Of a stretch of 64,000 nucleotides of DNA, positions 38,446 to 45,925 are shown piece by piece. Every line of letters starts with the position of its first letter. The first letter of the stretch is position 1. The DNA lies in contig CM030841.1 of assembly GCA_018105865.1 (NCBI GenBank), positions 10,931,182 to 10,995,181 of the forward strand, given 5' to 3'. Both the position numbers and the translations under genes were made by a program. This DNA is from Metaphire vulgaris (taxonomy: Eukaryota > Annelida > Clitellata > Crassiclitellata > Megascolecidae). The notes under the pieces are model-generated. The model saw nothing but the letters and a program-made list of their open reading frames with translations. It did not search any database and was not told the origin of the DNA.

Positions 38446-39383
38446 TATGACCATTGACTATAGGTAACTATGCATAGGTATGCCATTCCCCCAAATCAGG
38501 CTACGGTTCCTACCTTTGAAGATCGGCGAAATGGACCAGATGTTCAAAGGGCCGACTCCAGAATATTGGCCGATTGCCAGTTCGATCAGAAAAATCGGCA
38601 GACCGACGAAAACGATCATTATCAGATAAGGAATGAGAAACGCCCCTGGACAGAAAGTATCACAAACTCACGGGTCTTAGTACTTGGATGGGTGACCATC
38701 CCGGTATCTATTCGTGAAGCCGGCAGTCAACAAAGCCGTTCATCGCTTAGGCATGGATGAATTGGTAGCAACGTTAAGCTGCGAAGGTAAAACGCTGGTC
38801 TAGAGAAAACAATGGCAAACTACTCTAGATTAATGGCATAAGCTACCGCGTTTCTGATTGTCTAGTATAATAGGAGATCAGCGCCGGACCCTACGCTAGC
38901 TCTAGTACTGGGATACCCAGGGATATTTTTACACCCCTTAGCACCCCCTCACCCGCCAACACCCAAAATTTGAGGTCGACACCTCCCAAATTTGGTAATG
39001 TGACAATGGTATGCATACAAATGCATACTAATTAGCTCTGGACACTCTCGCAATTTGAGGTCGACACCCCCCAAATTCACAATCCTAGAAATATCCCTGC
39101 ATTTACCTCTTTTAAAGAGTATTTCTCGTTGACGCGTGTCTTAGGTCTTACCTCCTCCATTTTCGTAGCAAAGGTAAGGAAACCTCCAGACGTTTCCGAG
39201 ACCAACGGCATATCCGAGGCAGGACAGAATGAACTCCGCCGGACTGCTCCACTGTCCTCGGCTGTCCTCTACGGCGGCCTCCTTCTCCTCCTCCTCCTCC
39301 CGCCGTCCAGTCTCTCCTCCGTCTTCGTTGCTTTTCGCCGCCGAAGTGGAATCCGGATGCACTCGATTGTTCCTCATGTCCAC
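23817..39383 (-). CDS. SLC6 Na+/Cl--dependent transporter, glycine/neutral amino-acid branch (14 exons)
   Basis: Plasma-membrane symporter of the neurotransmitter:sodium family. Coding exons on the minus strand: 39383-39152, 38645-38514, 37851-37708, 36548-36209, 35420-35288, 33572-33438, 31913-31813, 29790-29666, 29061-28949, 28314-28186, 26881-26782, 25774-25674, 25313-25125, 23966-23817. Phases all agree and sum to about 707 residues. Seen: TM1 with [18 protein letters not shown] (from residue 61); TM3 region [25 protein letters not shown] opening a large glycosylated loop; TM6 [20 protein letters not shown]8 [45 protein letters not shown]; and tail [16 protein letters not shown] Gly, not Asp, in TM1 excludes monoamine carriers. 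The [14 protein letters not shown] and GVYWLDLM blocks favour glycine transporters or the SLC6A14 group over GABA carriers. Odd points: Thr-rich loop 2, and an intron-7 donor inside a transposon. The start was chosen as the first Met of exon 1; an upstream leader exon is possible. Confidence 0.93.
24045..24310 (+). mobile_element. LINE 3' end with (GATT)n tail
   Basis: Reads [13 protein letters not shown]...[12 protein letters not shown], the typical C-terminus of CR1/jockey-type LINE proteins. A GCGCTATAGAAG stretch and a (GATT)n tail (24286-24309) follow. It lies in SLC6 intron 13. Confidence 0.75.
24311..24477. mobile_element. Partial CAGGG(A/T)TATTT-family MITE
   Basis: Starts in TTTTACACCCCC repeats and ends GATAATCCTAGAAGTAACCCTG. 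Core GACCTTTTTTCGCTTGTCAG at 24386. The left terminus abuts the LINE tail and is lost. Confidence 0.6.
24918..25099. mobile_element. hAT-like MITE, CAGTGGCGTAGCC family
   Basis: Ends CAGTGGCGTAGCCAAGG and CCCTGGCTGCGCCACTG with a perfect 8-bp duplication GTTTCTTG at 24910-24917 and 25100-25107. It is 25 bp from the donor of SLC6 exon 13. Confidence 0.93.
25350..25542. mobile_element. MITE, CAGTGGCGTAAACC/CTACGCCACTG family
   Basis: Ends CAGTGGCGTAAACC and CTTGGCTACGCCACTG. Core TTGACGAGCAAAAAAACA near 25464. It lies just upstream of the SLC6 exon-13 acceptor. Confidence 0.75.
25550..25613. mobile_element. Remnant of mariner/pogo-like MITE (right end)
   Basis: CGTTATAACATAACGAAGTTCTACTGTA matches the right terminus of the element at 43341-43515 (longest exact part: CGAAGTTCTACTGTA). 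The same terminus also appears at the last 20 bases of the window. Confidence 0.6.
26203..26411. mobile_element. MITE with CAGGGGCGCAAAC termini, nested
   Basis: Ends CAGGGGCGCAAAC and GGTTTGCGCCCATG. Flanking octamers GGTTAGAC and GGTTACAT match at six of eight. The flanks read CCTGG + TTAC + CACTGG, so it landed in the right terminus of an older CAGTGGCGTAGCC element. Core TCAAAAAAGCAAAAAAGG near 26326. Confidence 0.65.
26470..26640. mobile_element. Truncated CAGTGGCGG-family MITE
   Basis: Left end CAGAGGCGGCTTCAGG and the CAACTTCTAAGCATGGGG body block are clear. No right terminus found. Confidence 0.5.
27072..27706. mobile_element. hAT-like element carrying an internal LINE remnant
   Basis: Ends CAGTGACGGTTCCA and TGGAACCGCCACTG with a perfect 8-bp duplication GATGACAG at 27064-27071 and 27707-27714. 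It is about twice the usual size because a reverse-oriented LINE piece lies inside. Core TTTTTTGCTTGTCGG near 27194. Confidence 0.9.
27300..27620 (-). mobile_element. LINE C-terminal remnant
   Basis: Minus-strand frames read [20 protein letters not shown] and [17 protein letters not shown], the conserved C-terminal tail of jockey/RTE-type endonuclease-reverse transcriptases. Frame breaks present. Confidence 0.75.
27910..28108. mobile_element. hAT-like MITE, CAGTGGCGG family
   Basis: Ends CAGTGGCGGCTCCAG and GGAGCCGCCTCTG with a perfect 8-bp duplication CAGTGAAA at 27902-27909 and 28109-28116. Confidence 0.93.
28572..28630. repeat. (GA)n-rich repeat
   Basis: Repeats of AGAGAAAGGG followed by a GA dinucleotide run. 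Confidence 0.9.
29094..29562. repeat. Compound trinucleotide repeats
   Basis: (GAC)n then (GAT)n at about 29094-29150, (ATT)n at 29261-29354 and long (ATC)n at about 29380-29562. All lie in SLC6 intron 8. Confidence 0.95.
29888..30092. mobile_element. hAT-like MITE, CAGTGTTTTATCCAG family, copy 1
   Basis: Ends CAGTGTTTTATCCAGAC and CATGTATAAAACACTG. Flanking octamers ACTAGGCC and CCTAGGCC match at seven of eight. Confidence 0.8.
30316..30508 (+). mobile_element. SINE 3' end with (ATT)n(ATC)n tail
   Basis: Shares a hairpin-forming block (GTGGTTTTCACACAGGCTAA ... AGACCACTTCAAAT) with the copies at 31964-32150 and 39936-40066. It runs directly into (ATT)n and (ATC)n, so the microsatellite is the SINE tail. 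Confidence 0.7.
30545..30712. mobile_element. CAGG(A/G)TTATTTCTAGGATT-family MITE
   Basis: Left CCAGGATTATTTCTAGGATT, right GGGGGTGTACAAATAT. Core TCTGACGAGCAAAAAAGG at 30608. Same family as 24311, 33174, 37267, 38918 and 50799. Confidence 0.7.
30926..31816. mobile_element. Non-autonomous mariner/pogo-like element, CAGTAAAACCTCTTTAG ends
   Basis: Terminal repeats CAGTAAAACCTCTTTAG and CTAAAGAGGTTTTACTG are perfect and flanked by TA on each side, the target duplication of Tc1/mariner/pogo elements. About 890 bp; the second motif CTCGCC...CGCCAAACT recurs near both ends. No transposase recognised. The right end forms the splice donor of SLC6 exon 7. Confidence 0.88.
31813..31913 (-). CDS. SLC6 exon 7, donor supplied by a transposon end
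   Basis: Encodes [19 protein letters not shown] and on to FHNNI, the substrate- and chloride-site TM6 region. The last four exon bases (TACA) and the GTAAAA donor lie inside the terminal inverted repeat of the element at 30926-31816. Joining to exon 8 gives HNNIHDTL where relatives have HNN-x-Y/L-R-DT, one residue longer. Confidence 0.88.
31964..32150 (-). mobile_element. SINE 3' end with (ATT)n tail
   Basis: Minus-strand copy of the hairpin block (AGTGGTTTTCACACAGGCTT ... AAACCACTTTAAAT) followed by ATT repeats (31999-32095) and AAC repeats. Confidence 0.7.
32550..32712. mobile_element. MITE, CAGTGTTTATTCTAGG ends
   Basis: Left CAGTGTTTATTCTAGG and right CTAGAATAGCCACTG are imperfect inverted repeats. 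The duplication is not clear. Confidence 0.55.
32888..32999. mobile_element. Short phrase-MITE, CAGTGATGTTAA ends
   Basis: A 112-bp element with ends CAGTGATGTTAATCC and GGTCCTTGTTAACATCACTG. Almost the whole body is variants of the word CCTTGTCCTT and its complement. Confidence 0.8.
33174..33318. mobile_element. CAGGGCTATTTCTAGGATT-family MITE
   Basis: Left end CAGGGCTATTTCTAGGATT, right GGGGGTGTAAAAAC. Core TCTGACGAGCAAAAAAGC at 33249. Confidence 0.7.
33647..34515. repeat. Long inverted repeat (foldback-like)
   Basis: Arms of about 110 bp at 33647-33760 and 34398-34515, visibly more than 80% alike in inverse orientation; both include AAGAGCTTGGTAATTTCT and ACCCATGGTTATGCACGA. The roughly 640-bp spacer holds TA-rich sequence and a LINE fragment. 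Confidence 0.85.
33885..34200 (+). mobile_element. LINE C-terminal remnant
   Basis: Reads [10 protein letters not shown], then [10 protein letters not shown] and [15 protein letters not shown] across frames, the C-terminal region of jockey-type LINE reverse transcriptases. Lies between the arms of the inverted repeat at 33647-34515. Confidence 0.7.
34969..35090. mobile_element. Left part of a CAGTGGCGTAGCC MITE
   Basis: Starts CAGTGGCGTAGCCAGGGT. Core variant CAACAAGCCAAAAAGCTCG at 35042. The right end is not found. Confidence 0.55.
36209..36548 (-). CDS. SLC6 exon 4, enlarged extracellular loop 2
   Basis: Encodes residues about 170-282, most of extracellular loop 2. Cysteines lie early in the loop (HCYTK, ECEEA, LTCYN, FKCNF), with one more in GGGCGYV. 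Sequons NLT, NAT, NFT, NTT and NDS are seen, with NRS in the next exon. A run of 12 Thr encoded by ACA/ACG/ACT codons is followed by an Asn- and Gly-rich stretch. The exon is long compared with this loop in most SLC6 proteins. Confidence 0.9.
36590..36696. mobile_element. Left part of a CAGTGGCGTAGCC MITE, interrupted
   Basis: Starts CAGTGGCGTAGCCAGGGTTT; carries GACGAGTAAAAAAACTCGTC at 36659. It is broken by the element at 36697. Confidence 0.6.
36697..36989. mobile_element. hAT-like MITE, CAGTGGCGGTTCCAG family
   Basis: Ends AAGTGGCGGTTCCAG and GTGGAACCACCACTG with a perfect 8-bp duplication TCTTCGAG at 36689-36696 and 36990-36997. Core GTTGACAAGCAAAAAAGG at 36857. Same family as 14712-15016. 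Confidence 0.92.
37194..37531. mobile_element. Cluster of CAGGG(A/T)TATTT-family MITE pieces
   Basis: A left piece with TTTTTACACCCC, then a copy from CAGGGATATTTCTA (37267) to ATCCTAGAAATAACCCTG (37531). GTGTCGACCTCAAATTGGGG is repeated inside. The flanking octamers do not match, so the piece may be chimeric. Confidence 0.65.
37997..38044. repeat. (TA)n microsatellite
   Basis: TA dinucleotide run. A second one, about 60 bp, is at 38382-38442. Confidence 0.95.
38106..38311. mobile_element. MITE with CAGGCCCGTCTTA ends
   Basis: Ends CAGGCCCGTCTTA and AAAGACGGGCCTG. Core GTCGACAAGCAAAAAAGTT at 38202. Confidence 0.75.
38660..38905 (+). mobile_element. Candidate 5S rRNA-derived SINE
   Basis: TCTTAGTACTTGGATGGGTGACC (core: TTAGTACTTGGATGGGTGAC, near 38674-38700) matches the internal promoter box C of eukaryotic 5S rRNA, including a following CCGGTAT. 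The rest is unlike 5S rRNA, as in SINE3-type retroposons. It lies in SLC6 intron 1. Confidence 0.55.
38918..39099. mobile_element. CAGGGATATTTTTACACCCC MITE
   Basis: Ends CAGGGATATTTTTACACCCC and ATCCTAGAAATATCCCTG. It is 52 bp from the SLC6 exon-1 donor, within intron 1. Confidence 0.75.
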
Positions 39384-39593
39384 GTCCGGATCAACCAGCG
39401 ATCAACAAAACCAGACTAACACAGGCAACATCAAAATAATTGCATCTATAATAATCTATATCTAAATATATATATATATATAAGTTATATTATACTGTGA
39501 TTAATTATAGCGTTTAATCGTGGGCTGAAGGGGATAGTCCATTCGTAATAACGTAATATGCACTGACACAAACACAAGCATCTTATTATAATA

Positions 39594-39781
39594 AAGTGAC
39601 GGCTCCAGGATTTGGCAAGTGGGGGGCCGTTGGGGTGGCAACTTCTAATCATGGGGGCCAACCATTTGTTGTTAGGCATGCAATATTAAGTATAGGGTCC
39701 CAACAGGGGGGCTACTGGGGGCCAGACACTCAATAGGGGGCACGCTCCCCCATCGGGCCCTTCCATGTTGAGCCGCCACTG
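39594..39781. mobile_element. hAT-like MITE, CAGTGGCGG family
   Basis: Ends AAGTGACGGCTCCAGG and TTGAGCCGCCACTG. Flanking octamers TTATAATA and CTATAATA match at seven of eight. Just upstream of the SLC6 start. Confidence 0.8.
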
Positions 39782-39935
39782 CTATAATATGCAGTATATT
39801 ATATACGAGATTTGACATTATAACGCATAGGTCTTTTGGTGGTAAATAACTATTTACACGAGAACAGTAAATAAAATAATATTAACAATAGTCGGATAAC
39901 CAAGGCGAAACATTATATCGAACAGCTTAGCGTTA

Positions 39936-40066
39936 TTTAAACTAAAGTGGCTTAGGAGGCATTATACTGTCTGTGTGAAAGCCACTAGAGGCGCTAACGG
40001 GACTTGAACCTGCTCCTTCAGTCTACCGCTCCAGCGCGTAACCCACTCTGCCGTCTCCGCCCCCGA
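39936..40066 (-). mobile_element. tRNA-derived SINE, near complete
   Basis: On the minus strand an A box (ACGGCAGAGTGGGTTACGC) is followed about 35 bp later by a perfect B box GGTTCAAGTCC. Then comes the SINE hairpin block AGTGGCTTTCACACAGAC...AAGCCACTTTAG. This copy shows that the pieces at 30316 and 31964 are tRNA-derived SINEs. Confidence 0.75.
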
Positions 40067-40270
40067 AATAGTAGCAAAAGTCTTAGATATTGTAGCAGCG
40101 CAAAGCATACCAATGACATCAAATAGTTTGTTCTGTCAGTTTTATTTAACCAATTTTGCTATATTTCTGATTTTCTGTGTATAGAACTGTAGATCGTATA
40201 TCTAGCAGAGCCGAGCACCACGACTAAATTAGACAGACTTGAATTTGCACTAAAATAGTGAAGGCTCAAC

Positions 40271-40335
40271 GCAGGTCTATGTAGACCTTATGTAGGTCCA
40301 ATGTAGGCCGTATGTAGACCTTATGTAGGCCTTGT
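40271..40335. repeat. Imperfect 13-bp tandem repeat
   Basis: Variants of TATGTAGGCCT/TATGTAGACCT repeated about five times. Confidence 0.8.
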
Positions 40336-40348
40336 GAATGCATACCAA

Positions 40349-40554
40349 CATGGGCGCCCGCACATTGGGGCACTTGCCCCCTCCTGGAAAATAAAAATGC
40401 CAATATTTCCCATTGAAATTTGAAAACCTTGCTAAAATATTAACGGTGACCATTGTGTTAAGGTGTGTTTTGCCCTCTCTTGGAAAAATTTATGTGGCAT
40501 AGCCATGACCATTATGTTTTGCCCCTCCTGGAAAAATTGATGTGGGCGCCCATG
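40349..40554. mobile_element. hAT-like MITE, CATGGGCGCCC ends
   Basis: Perfect 11-bp inverted ends CATGGGCGCCC and GGGCGCCCATG with a perfect 8-bp duplication CATACCAA at 40341-40348 and 40555-40562. Confidence 0.9.
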
Positions 40555-40562
40555 CATACCAA

Positions 40563-41580
40563 GCAGGCAGGTAACACTCAAATCATTTGAAGTTTAATTG
40601 GGTGGTCTTGTTCCATCGGGAATAATTTAAATTTATTTTCAAGAAATAATTTTGTTGTCTGTAACTCATCTACGAGAATTTCAACTGCAAGCTGAAACAC
40701 TGCCGCATAGACTCTCCTGTATAAGGAAGTCCACGACTATAGGCTGAAATGTCATAATTCAGTTATATTAATTCCAAACCTTGATCTTCAAATTTGGCGG
40801 CGATATAGATCATAGAGAGGAAAATCATTTATACCAAATACGGCAGATAATCTTAGAATTAGCCTGAAACAAATGAAAGTGTGCAAAAACAGGTGCGTGC
40901 CTACCTTCACCTGAGACCAAATCAGGACGAACAGTAAGCTTATTAGTACGTCCTAAAGTGTGTAAGACATTTAAGTCAGTAATGAAACAGGAACTACGGA
41001 CGCGAATGACAATGAGACAATCGTAGGCATTAAGCAGCTAAGTCTTCTTAGTCTTTTAGTCTTCTTCTTTTGGGGGGGGGGGGTTCAATGAAAGTATTAT
41101 GTTCAACAGCAACCGTGATTTTTTTTAATTCTGAGGCTGTTTAGCATAAATCAGCATAAGATATTGGCGTGAAATCGACCGTTCTTCGCACGTTCAGTCT
41201 GTGCGCTTCAATGGGTCTTTCTTATGCACGATCTTAACCAAGGAATGCAAGAATTCGTGCTATTGATTGTGTTACTACTGCAAGCGCCCATCTCCAGTGC
41301 GAACTTCTAAAACGACGCTTGTCTCTGATCGTGATTCGATTGAACGGTTTTTCTCTTCTAATGTAACGATGTATGGTTAACGTTTTTGCGTTAATAGTTC
41401 GACCAATAATTATTTAAGAATAGGAATTCTCAAGCAACGAAGCTGTAAATACTGTAATTCTTATCGGTGACGGCTACGAAGAAAATAGATTTCGTCTATG
41501 CGGAGGACGCTCTAGGCCTAAACGTTTCAAACTTTATACGACGACATTTTTAAGGGTTCGTGACTGCTCTGCCCAGGGGC
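40563..41580. other. Intergenic stretch
   Basis: No gene or repeat boundary recognised apart from a G-run at 41072-41082. Confidence 0.45.
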
Positions 41581-41758
41581 CAATGGCCGATCCACAGGGG
41601 GGCCCGTGCCCCCTATTGAGTGCCTGGCCCCCCAGTGGCCACCCTGTTGGGACCCTATGCTTAATACCACATACCTAACAACAAATGGTTGGCCCCCATG
41701 ATTAGAAGTTGCCACCCCAACGGCCCCCCTCACTTGCCAAATCCTGGAGCCGCCACTA
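41581..41758. mobile_element. hAT-like MITE, CAGTGGCGG family
   Basis: Ends CAATGGCCGATCCAC and TGGAGCCGCCACTA with a perfect 8-bp duplication CCAGGGGC at 41573-41580 and 41759-41766. Confidence 0.9.
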
Positions 41759-42369
41759 CCAGGGGCCCGGAATTTCTCTCGACGGGCCTGAGTGACTGGC
41801 CCATTATGGCTTAGCCTACTGATTCTACGAAATTATGAATTTCCAAACTGTTTTGTTATTAAAATGCAATGATAATTATAACTATTAATTAAGATTGAGG
41901 AGGTGACGCCATTTTCCATGTCCAAGAAATCTTAAAACCTATCCAGCCTAACTTTGAAATTGACAGCTGTTTTCTCGTACGATAAATTAATCCAGGATTC
42001 CAGGTTCCATTCTGTACAGTTATGTTAGCCATATGTGCCGTTGTTGTGTGAAAGTAAGTAAGTAAAATCTCGTAGATTTATATAGCGCTTCGAACAGCAG
42101 CACAGCAGCACAACAAGAAACGAATATCTTTTGTCAAACAAACGTTGCTAGGCTTCGGTTAACAACTTAAGCGCTTGTCTATCTATAGCGTATTTGCAGG
42201 CTTTACATTGCATACAAGTTTGGCACACATCATTATTCGTAATTTGAGTTTCTCTCCTTTCATCGTCGGATCAGAAATCGACCACGCCACGTAAGTGGTT
42301 TTAAATTGTCGGAAGTCTATTTCAATGAGGCACTTGAGCTGAAAAAAATGGCTTTCACGTGCATCGACC

Positions 42370-42477
42370 GCTCTCTCTCCCACTCTCCCCTCTCCCCTCT
42401 CCCCCTCCCCTCTCCCCCCTCCCCTCTCCCCTCTCCCTCTCTATCTCTCTATCCTCTATCTATCTCCTATCTATCCC

Positions 42478-42571
<94 letters not shown>

Positions 42572-42573
42572 CC
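42370..42573. repeat. CTCC/CT/(CTAT)n compound microsatellite
   Basis: CTCTCCC variants, then CT repeats and a long CTAT run. The overlapping plus-strand frames translate only the repeat. Confidence 0.95.
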
Positions 42574-42763
42574 AGTCGCTGCAGTTAAAAGTATCGACGC
42601 AGCCCTATATACGTGTTGCGCGAATTACGCAGACTGACTGACTGGATACTCGTCTGTAAATACCAGTGTCATTGTGTCCGTCTGCAATGGATTACACGAG
42701 TGACAGGATGATGAATGTCAACGCGAATTCCCATAGTTAATAAATGATGGATATAATAACTAG

Positions 42764-42792
42764 CGGGCGGGCGGGCGGGCGGGCGGGCGGGA
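42764..42792. repeat. (GGGC)n repeat, potential G-quadruplex
   Basis: Seven GGGC units; four or more adjacent GGG tracts with single-base loops. Confidence 0.9.
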
Positions 42793-42928
42793 ATGACGAA
42801 GAGCTAAATGGAAGTGGGACAGAAGAAGCTGATTTAAACGCAGCTTCATTGAGCCATATGCAAGTCCTGGGTGCTTTGTTAGCCGTGAACAATTATTTGC
42901 CTCGTGATGCGGATCGATAGGCCTATAG

Positions 42929-42960
<32 letters not shown>

Positions 42961-42970
42961 ACAGCAGCAG
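42929..42970. repeat. (AGC)n repeat
   Basis: AGC run with AAC interruptions; no gene around it. Confidence 0.9.
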
Positions 42971-43200
42971 AGGATGAGTAGTTCATCTGTAATCTTTACG
43001 CTTCACCGCTCAGCTAATGGAAGCGATTAGTCTCGGCGCACAACTCGAATTAATCTACCTGAAGTAGAAATTCACAACGAATGATTCCAGGAGAAATTTC
43101 GACGGTTTGATGCATTGCAATATTCCGGCAATAAACTAAGAGGAATATTTTTAAGGTTCCGCAGCGGAAATATGATCAGATACTTTTGCTGTCCGTCGCT

Positions 43201-43224
43201 AGTCCGTCCGTCTGTCTGTCTGCC

Positions 43225-43281
<57 letters not shown>

Positions 43282-43292
43282 GCCTGTCTGTC
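43201..43292. repeat. (CTGT)n microsatellite
   Basis: CTGT run with a few CTGC units. Confidence 0.95.
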
Positions 43293-43340
43293 TGGCGCAT
43301 TAATCGAGTTTTAAGAGATGACATCAACTTCCCAATCTAC

Positions 43341-43515
43341 TACAGTAGAACTTCGTTATAACGTACTTAGCGGGTATGTAAAATTCGGTACGTTATATTC
43401 GAGGTACTTACCATCTAATGCCATCCAATACGGTGGCGCACGGGACCATACATTGCGATGCGTTATACTCGAGTATACGTTATAACCGATTTCGTTATAA
43501 GGGAGTTCTACTGTA
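43341..43515. mobile_element. Mariner/pogo-like MITE, CAGTAGAACTTCGTTATAAC ends
   Basis: Ends TACAGTAGAACTTCGTTATA and ATAAGGGAGTTCTACTGTA flank ACGTTATA-type words. The TA at both ends fits Tc1/mariner/pogo target duplication. Confidence 0.8.
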
Positions 43516-44099
43516 CTCGTTTAGGCTAAAAGGTATCATGAGTGTGAACCTTTGGCGCGTTTCCCGCTGGTGATGTTGAGTATTTCTGTATCCACGGGAG
43601 CCCTACAGTGACGCTTCAATTGCACGAATTTTTAATGTCGTCGGCATAATCCGACGAACATCGACGGTTTATTTTGTTGTTGATACAATCGATTTACCCT
43701 CGACACACATGTTTATCGAGGGGTGGGCGATCTGTTCCCCACCATTTTCGGAATTCAACAGCTGAGCGTGCGCCAGCCATAACAGGTAATGGCGTTTGAA
43801 ACCCGAATCTTTTGCCATTTGAACAAATTGAACCGAAAGCTTTGGGCGACGTCACGATCTGTCTCGGCGCCAGATGTCGACACTTTGCACGAAGCTACGG
43901 TTGGCCACCGCCGCCCTTTCGTGTTCAGAGACCCGTTACTGAAGTCTTAAACTTGAGCTGTAGGTCTACAGTTACCTGTTCTTCGGCCTGTTTATTCCAG
44001 GCGCAATATCAGTAAGAAGTCTATCTGGATTGGTAAATATGATCGTTTCGATGCCGTTCAGTTCGACGCCAGCTTATTTTTCGTTTGTTAACCTTTTCT
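43516..44099. other. Intergenic stretch
   Basis: No gene or repeat recognised. Confidence 0.4.
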
Positions 44100-44565
44100 A
44101 AAAAGAATAAAAATTGGAATAAAAAGAAGTCCATTCAAAAAAGGCAGCTTTCCTTCTTCGGACACATAATGAGGAAGGAAGGAAGGCCTGGAGCATTTGG
44201 AAATAACCGGAAAAGTGGAGGGAAAAGAGCAAGAGGAAGGCAGAGAAACGCCTACGCAGTGTTTAATCTAGACTCCTGGACTCCGGGGGGAACTCAAAAA
44301 GCCGGGGGGGAACTGACAAAGCCGGGGGGAATTCTGCTAGGGGCCGCTGTTAGTCCATTTGCAGTATTCCAAAATTTCCGGGGAATTTGCGATTTGCGAA
44401 TTTGCCCCCCGGAAACGGTCTAGATTAAACACTGCACCTATACGTAGACTGCCTACGAGAAGGAATTGAGGGAGTAAAGAATAACACCGATTCAATAAGA
44501 GGATGTCAAGGTCGAACAAAATGGAAATCCATGGTCGCTAACGTAGACATACACAGAACCTAAAG
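44100..44565 (+). mobile_element. LINE C-terminal remnant with a nested MITE
   Basis: KRQLSFFGHIMRKEG and GKRARGRQRNAY precede the insertion. REGIEGVKNNTDSIRGC and GRTKWKSMVANVDIHRT then follow it. The two halves are the standard tail of a jockey-type LINE protein split by 44257-44434. Confidence 0.8.
44257..44434. mobile_element. MITE, CAGTGTTTAATCTAGAC family, copy 2
   Basis: Perfect inverted ends CAGTGTTTAATCTAGAC and GTCTAGATTAAACACTG (17 bp). Inserted in the LINE remnant at 44100-44565, so younger than it. Confidence 0.88.
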
Positions 44566-45465
44566 AAGAAGAATCGTTGAACCGTACGTGAGATTTGGTA
44601 GAGGGATTATGCCTACTTTTATGCCTACTTCAATTAATTATAGTAGGTTCTGCAGTCTGTGAGTCTGGTAGTTTCAAGCTGGAACTGTGTATATAGCGTG
44701 TTGTATGATATATTGTGATAAAAACTTTAAAGGTGTTGCTATAGCCTCAAATTTTTAGCGTCTACAGAAGAAGTAATAGGTGTGTAAAACATCCTATATA
44801 GGGGCATTTGTGATTTTAAAAAAATTTCAGGGATGGTACCATCGGATCCTCGTTAAAAAGGGGAGGTGAGAGGAAGGAGGGAATACGAGAGGAAGGAGAG
44901 GGAAGGAAAACAGAGGAAAAGGGTGTTTTGTTCCGGTCGACATTTTTTCCTAACTGCTCAGATGAGTCTGAGCAATGAGCATCTGCTTTTAAATGGTCAT
45001 ATTCAGTTAATGCAGTCTCTTTTTAATGCATTTGCATGCTGCATTAATTGACTTCGTTAACTTGCTGATTAATTTTTAAAAATCGTATTTGATTTTTAGT
45101 CCGATGGTTCATTCTCACTCGATGGAGTGTCTGATTTGTTGCGGCTCATCACATTTAATTAGTTAATTAATGATGATTTTCCCGAGCGTAACTTTCCGAC
45201 TTCGGGTAATTATTAATCAGTAAACCGTTTTTGCGGTTTTGCCATCATCGTCGGCACACAACGCGTTTTAAACGGCATATAGTTTGGCTCATAATTATTA
45301 CTATTATCGAGAAGATAGATAATAACAGAGTCTCGGCCGAATAGTTTAATAGAGCCGTGAGCGCCTGTAAGCTGCTTTTAACGAACATACGATACAAAAA
45401 ATTAATTACGTTGTCAATTGAAACGCTGCACTCGATGATTGAGCGATCAAGAGTGCCCTGGATCC

Positions 45466-45468
<3 letters not shown>
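44566..45468. other. Intergenic stretch
   Basis: No gene recognised; purine-rich patch at 44860-44925. Confidence 0.4.
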
Positions 45469-45548
<80 letters not shown>

Positions 45549-45925
45549 CACTTTTCTCGTTCGCACGTCCCTCGTTCTGCCGGCGGACGGACGGGGCGGG
45601 GGTGGGGGTGGGGCGGGGCGTTTGGACTCGGATCGCAGGTAGGCAGGTGGATTCGTTCGTATAGTAGTTTGGTTGACGTTCATTTGGTTGACGTTCAATT
45701 CGTTTCTGCTGCTGCGCCTTAGTTTTTGCTGACACGACAGAACACGTTTCGACTCGAACGCTGCTCTGTCTACGTCGCTGTAAATCAATTTTCTGTTTTA
45801 CCAGGCACCATGCAGTCTCCTCCTCTCTCTCTCTCTCTTCCCTCCTCTCTCTCCCTCTCTCTCTCTCTCTCTTCCCCTCTCTTCCCCTCTCTTCCCTTCT
45901 CTCTCTCTCTTTCTCTCTCTCTGTG
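45469..45925. repeat. CT-rich microsatellites flanking a GC-rich patch
   Basis: (CT)n at 45469-45545 and CT/CCTT runs at 45823-45925. The segment between (45570-45625) is GC-rich with GGGGTGGGGGT. The long frames on both strands here are repeat translations. Confidence 0.9.

Noticed and set aside
38660..38760. Functional 5S rRNA gene
   Set aside because: Only the box-C region matches; the 5' half and 3' end of 5S rRNA are absent.
39936..40066. Functional tRNA gene on the minus strand
   Set aside because: A and B boxes are good, but no consistent acceptor stem or anticodon arm was found, and the SINE tail block follows directly.
45357..45788. Long Ser/Leu-rich and Arg/Glu-rich frames on both strands
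   Set aside because: Generated by CT dinucleotide repeats.
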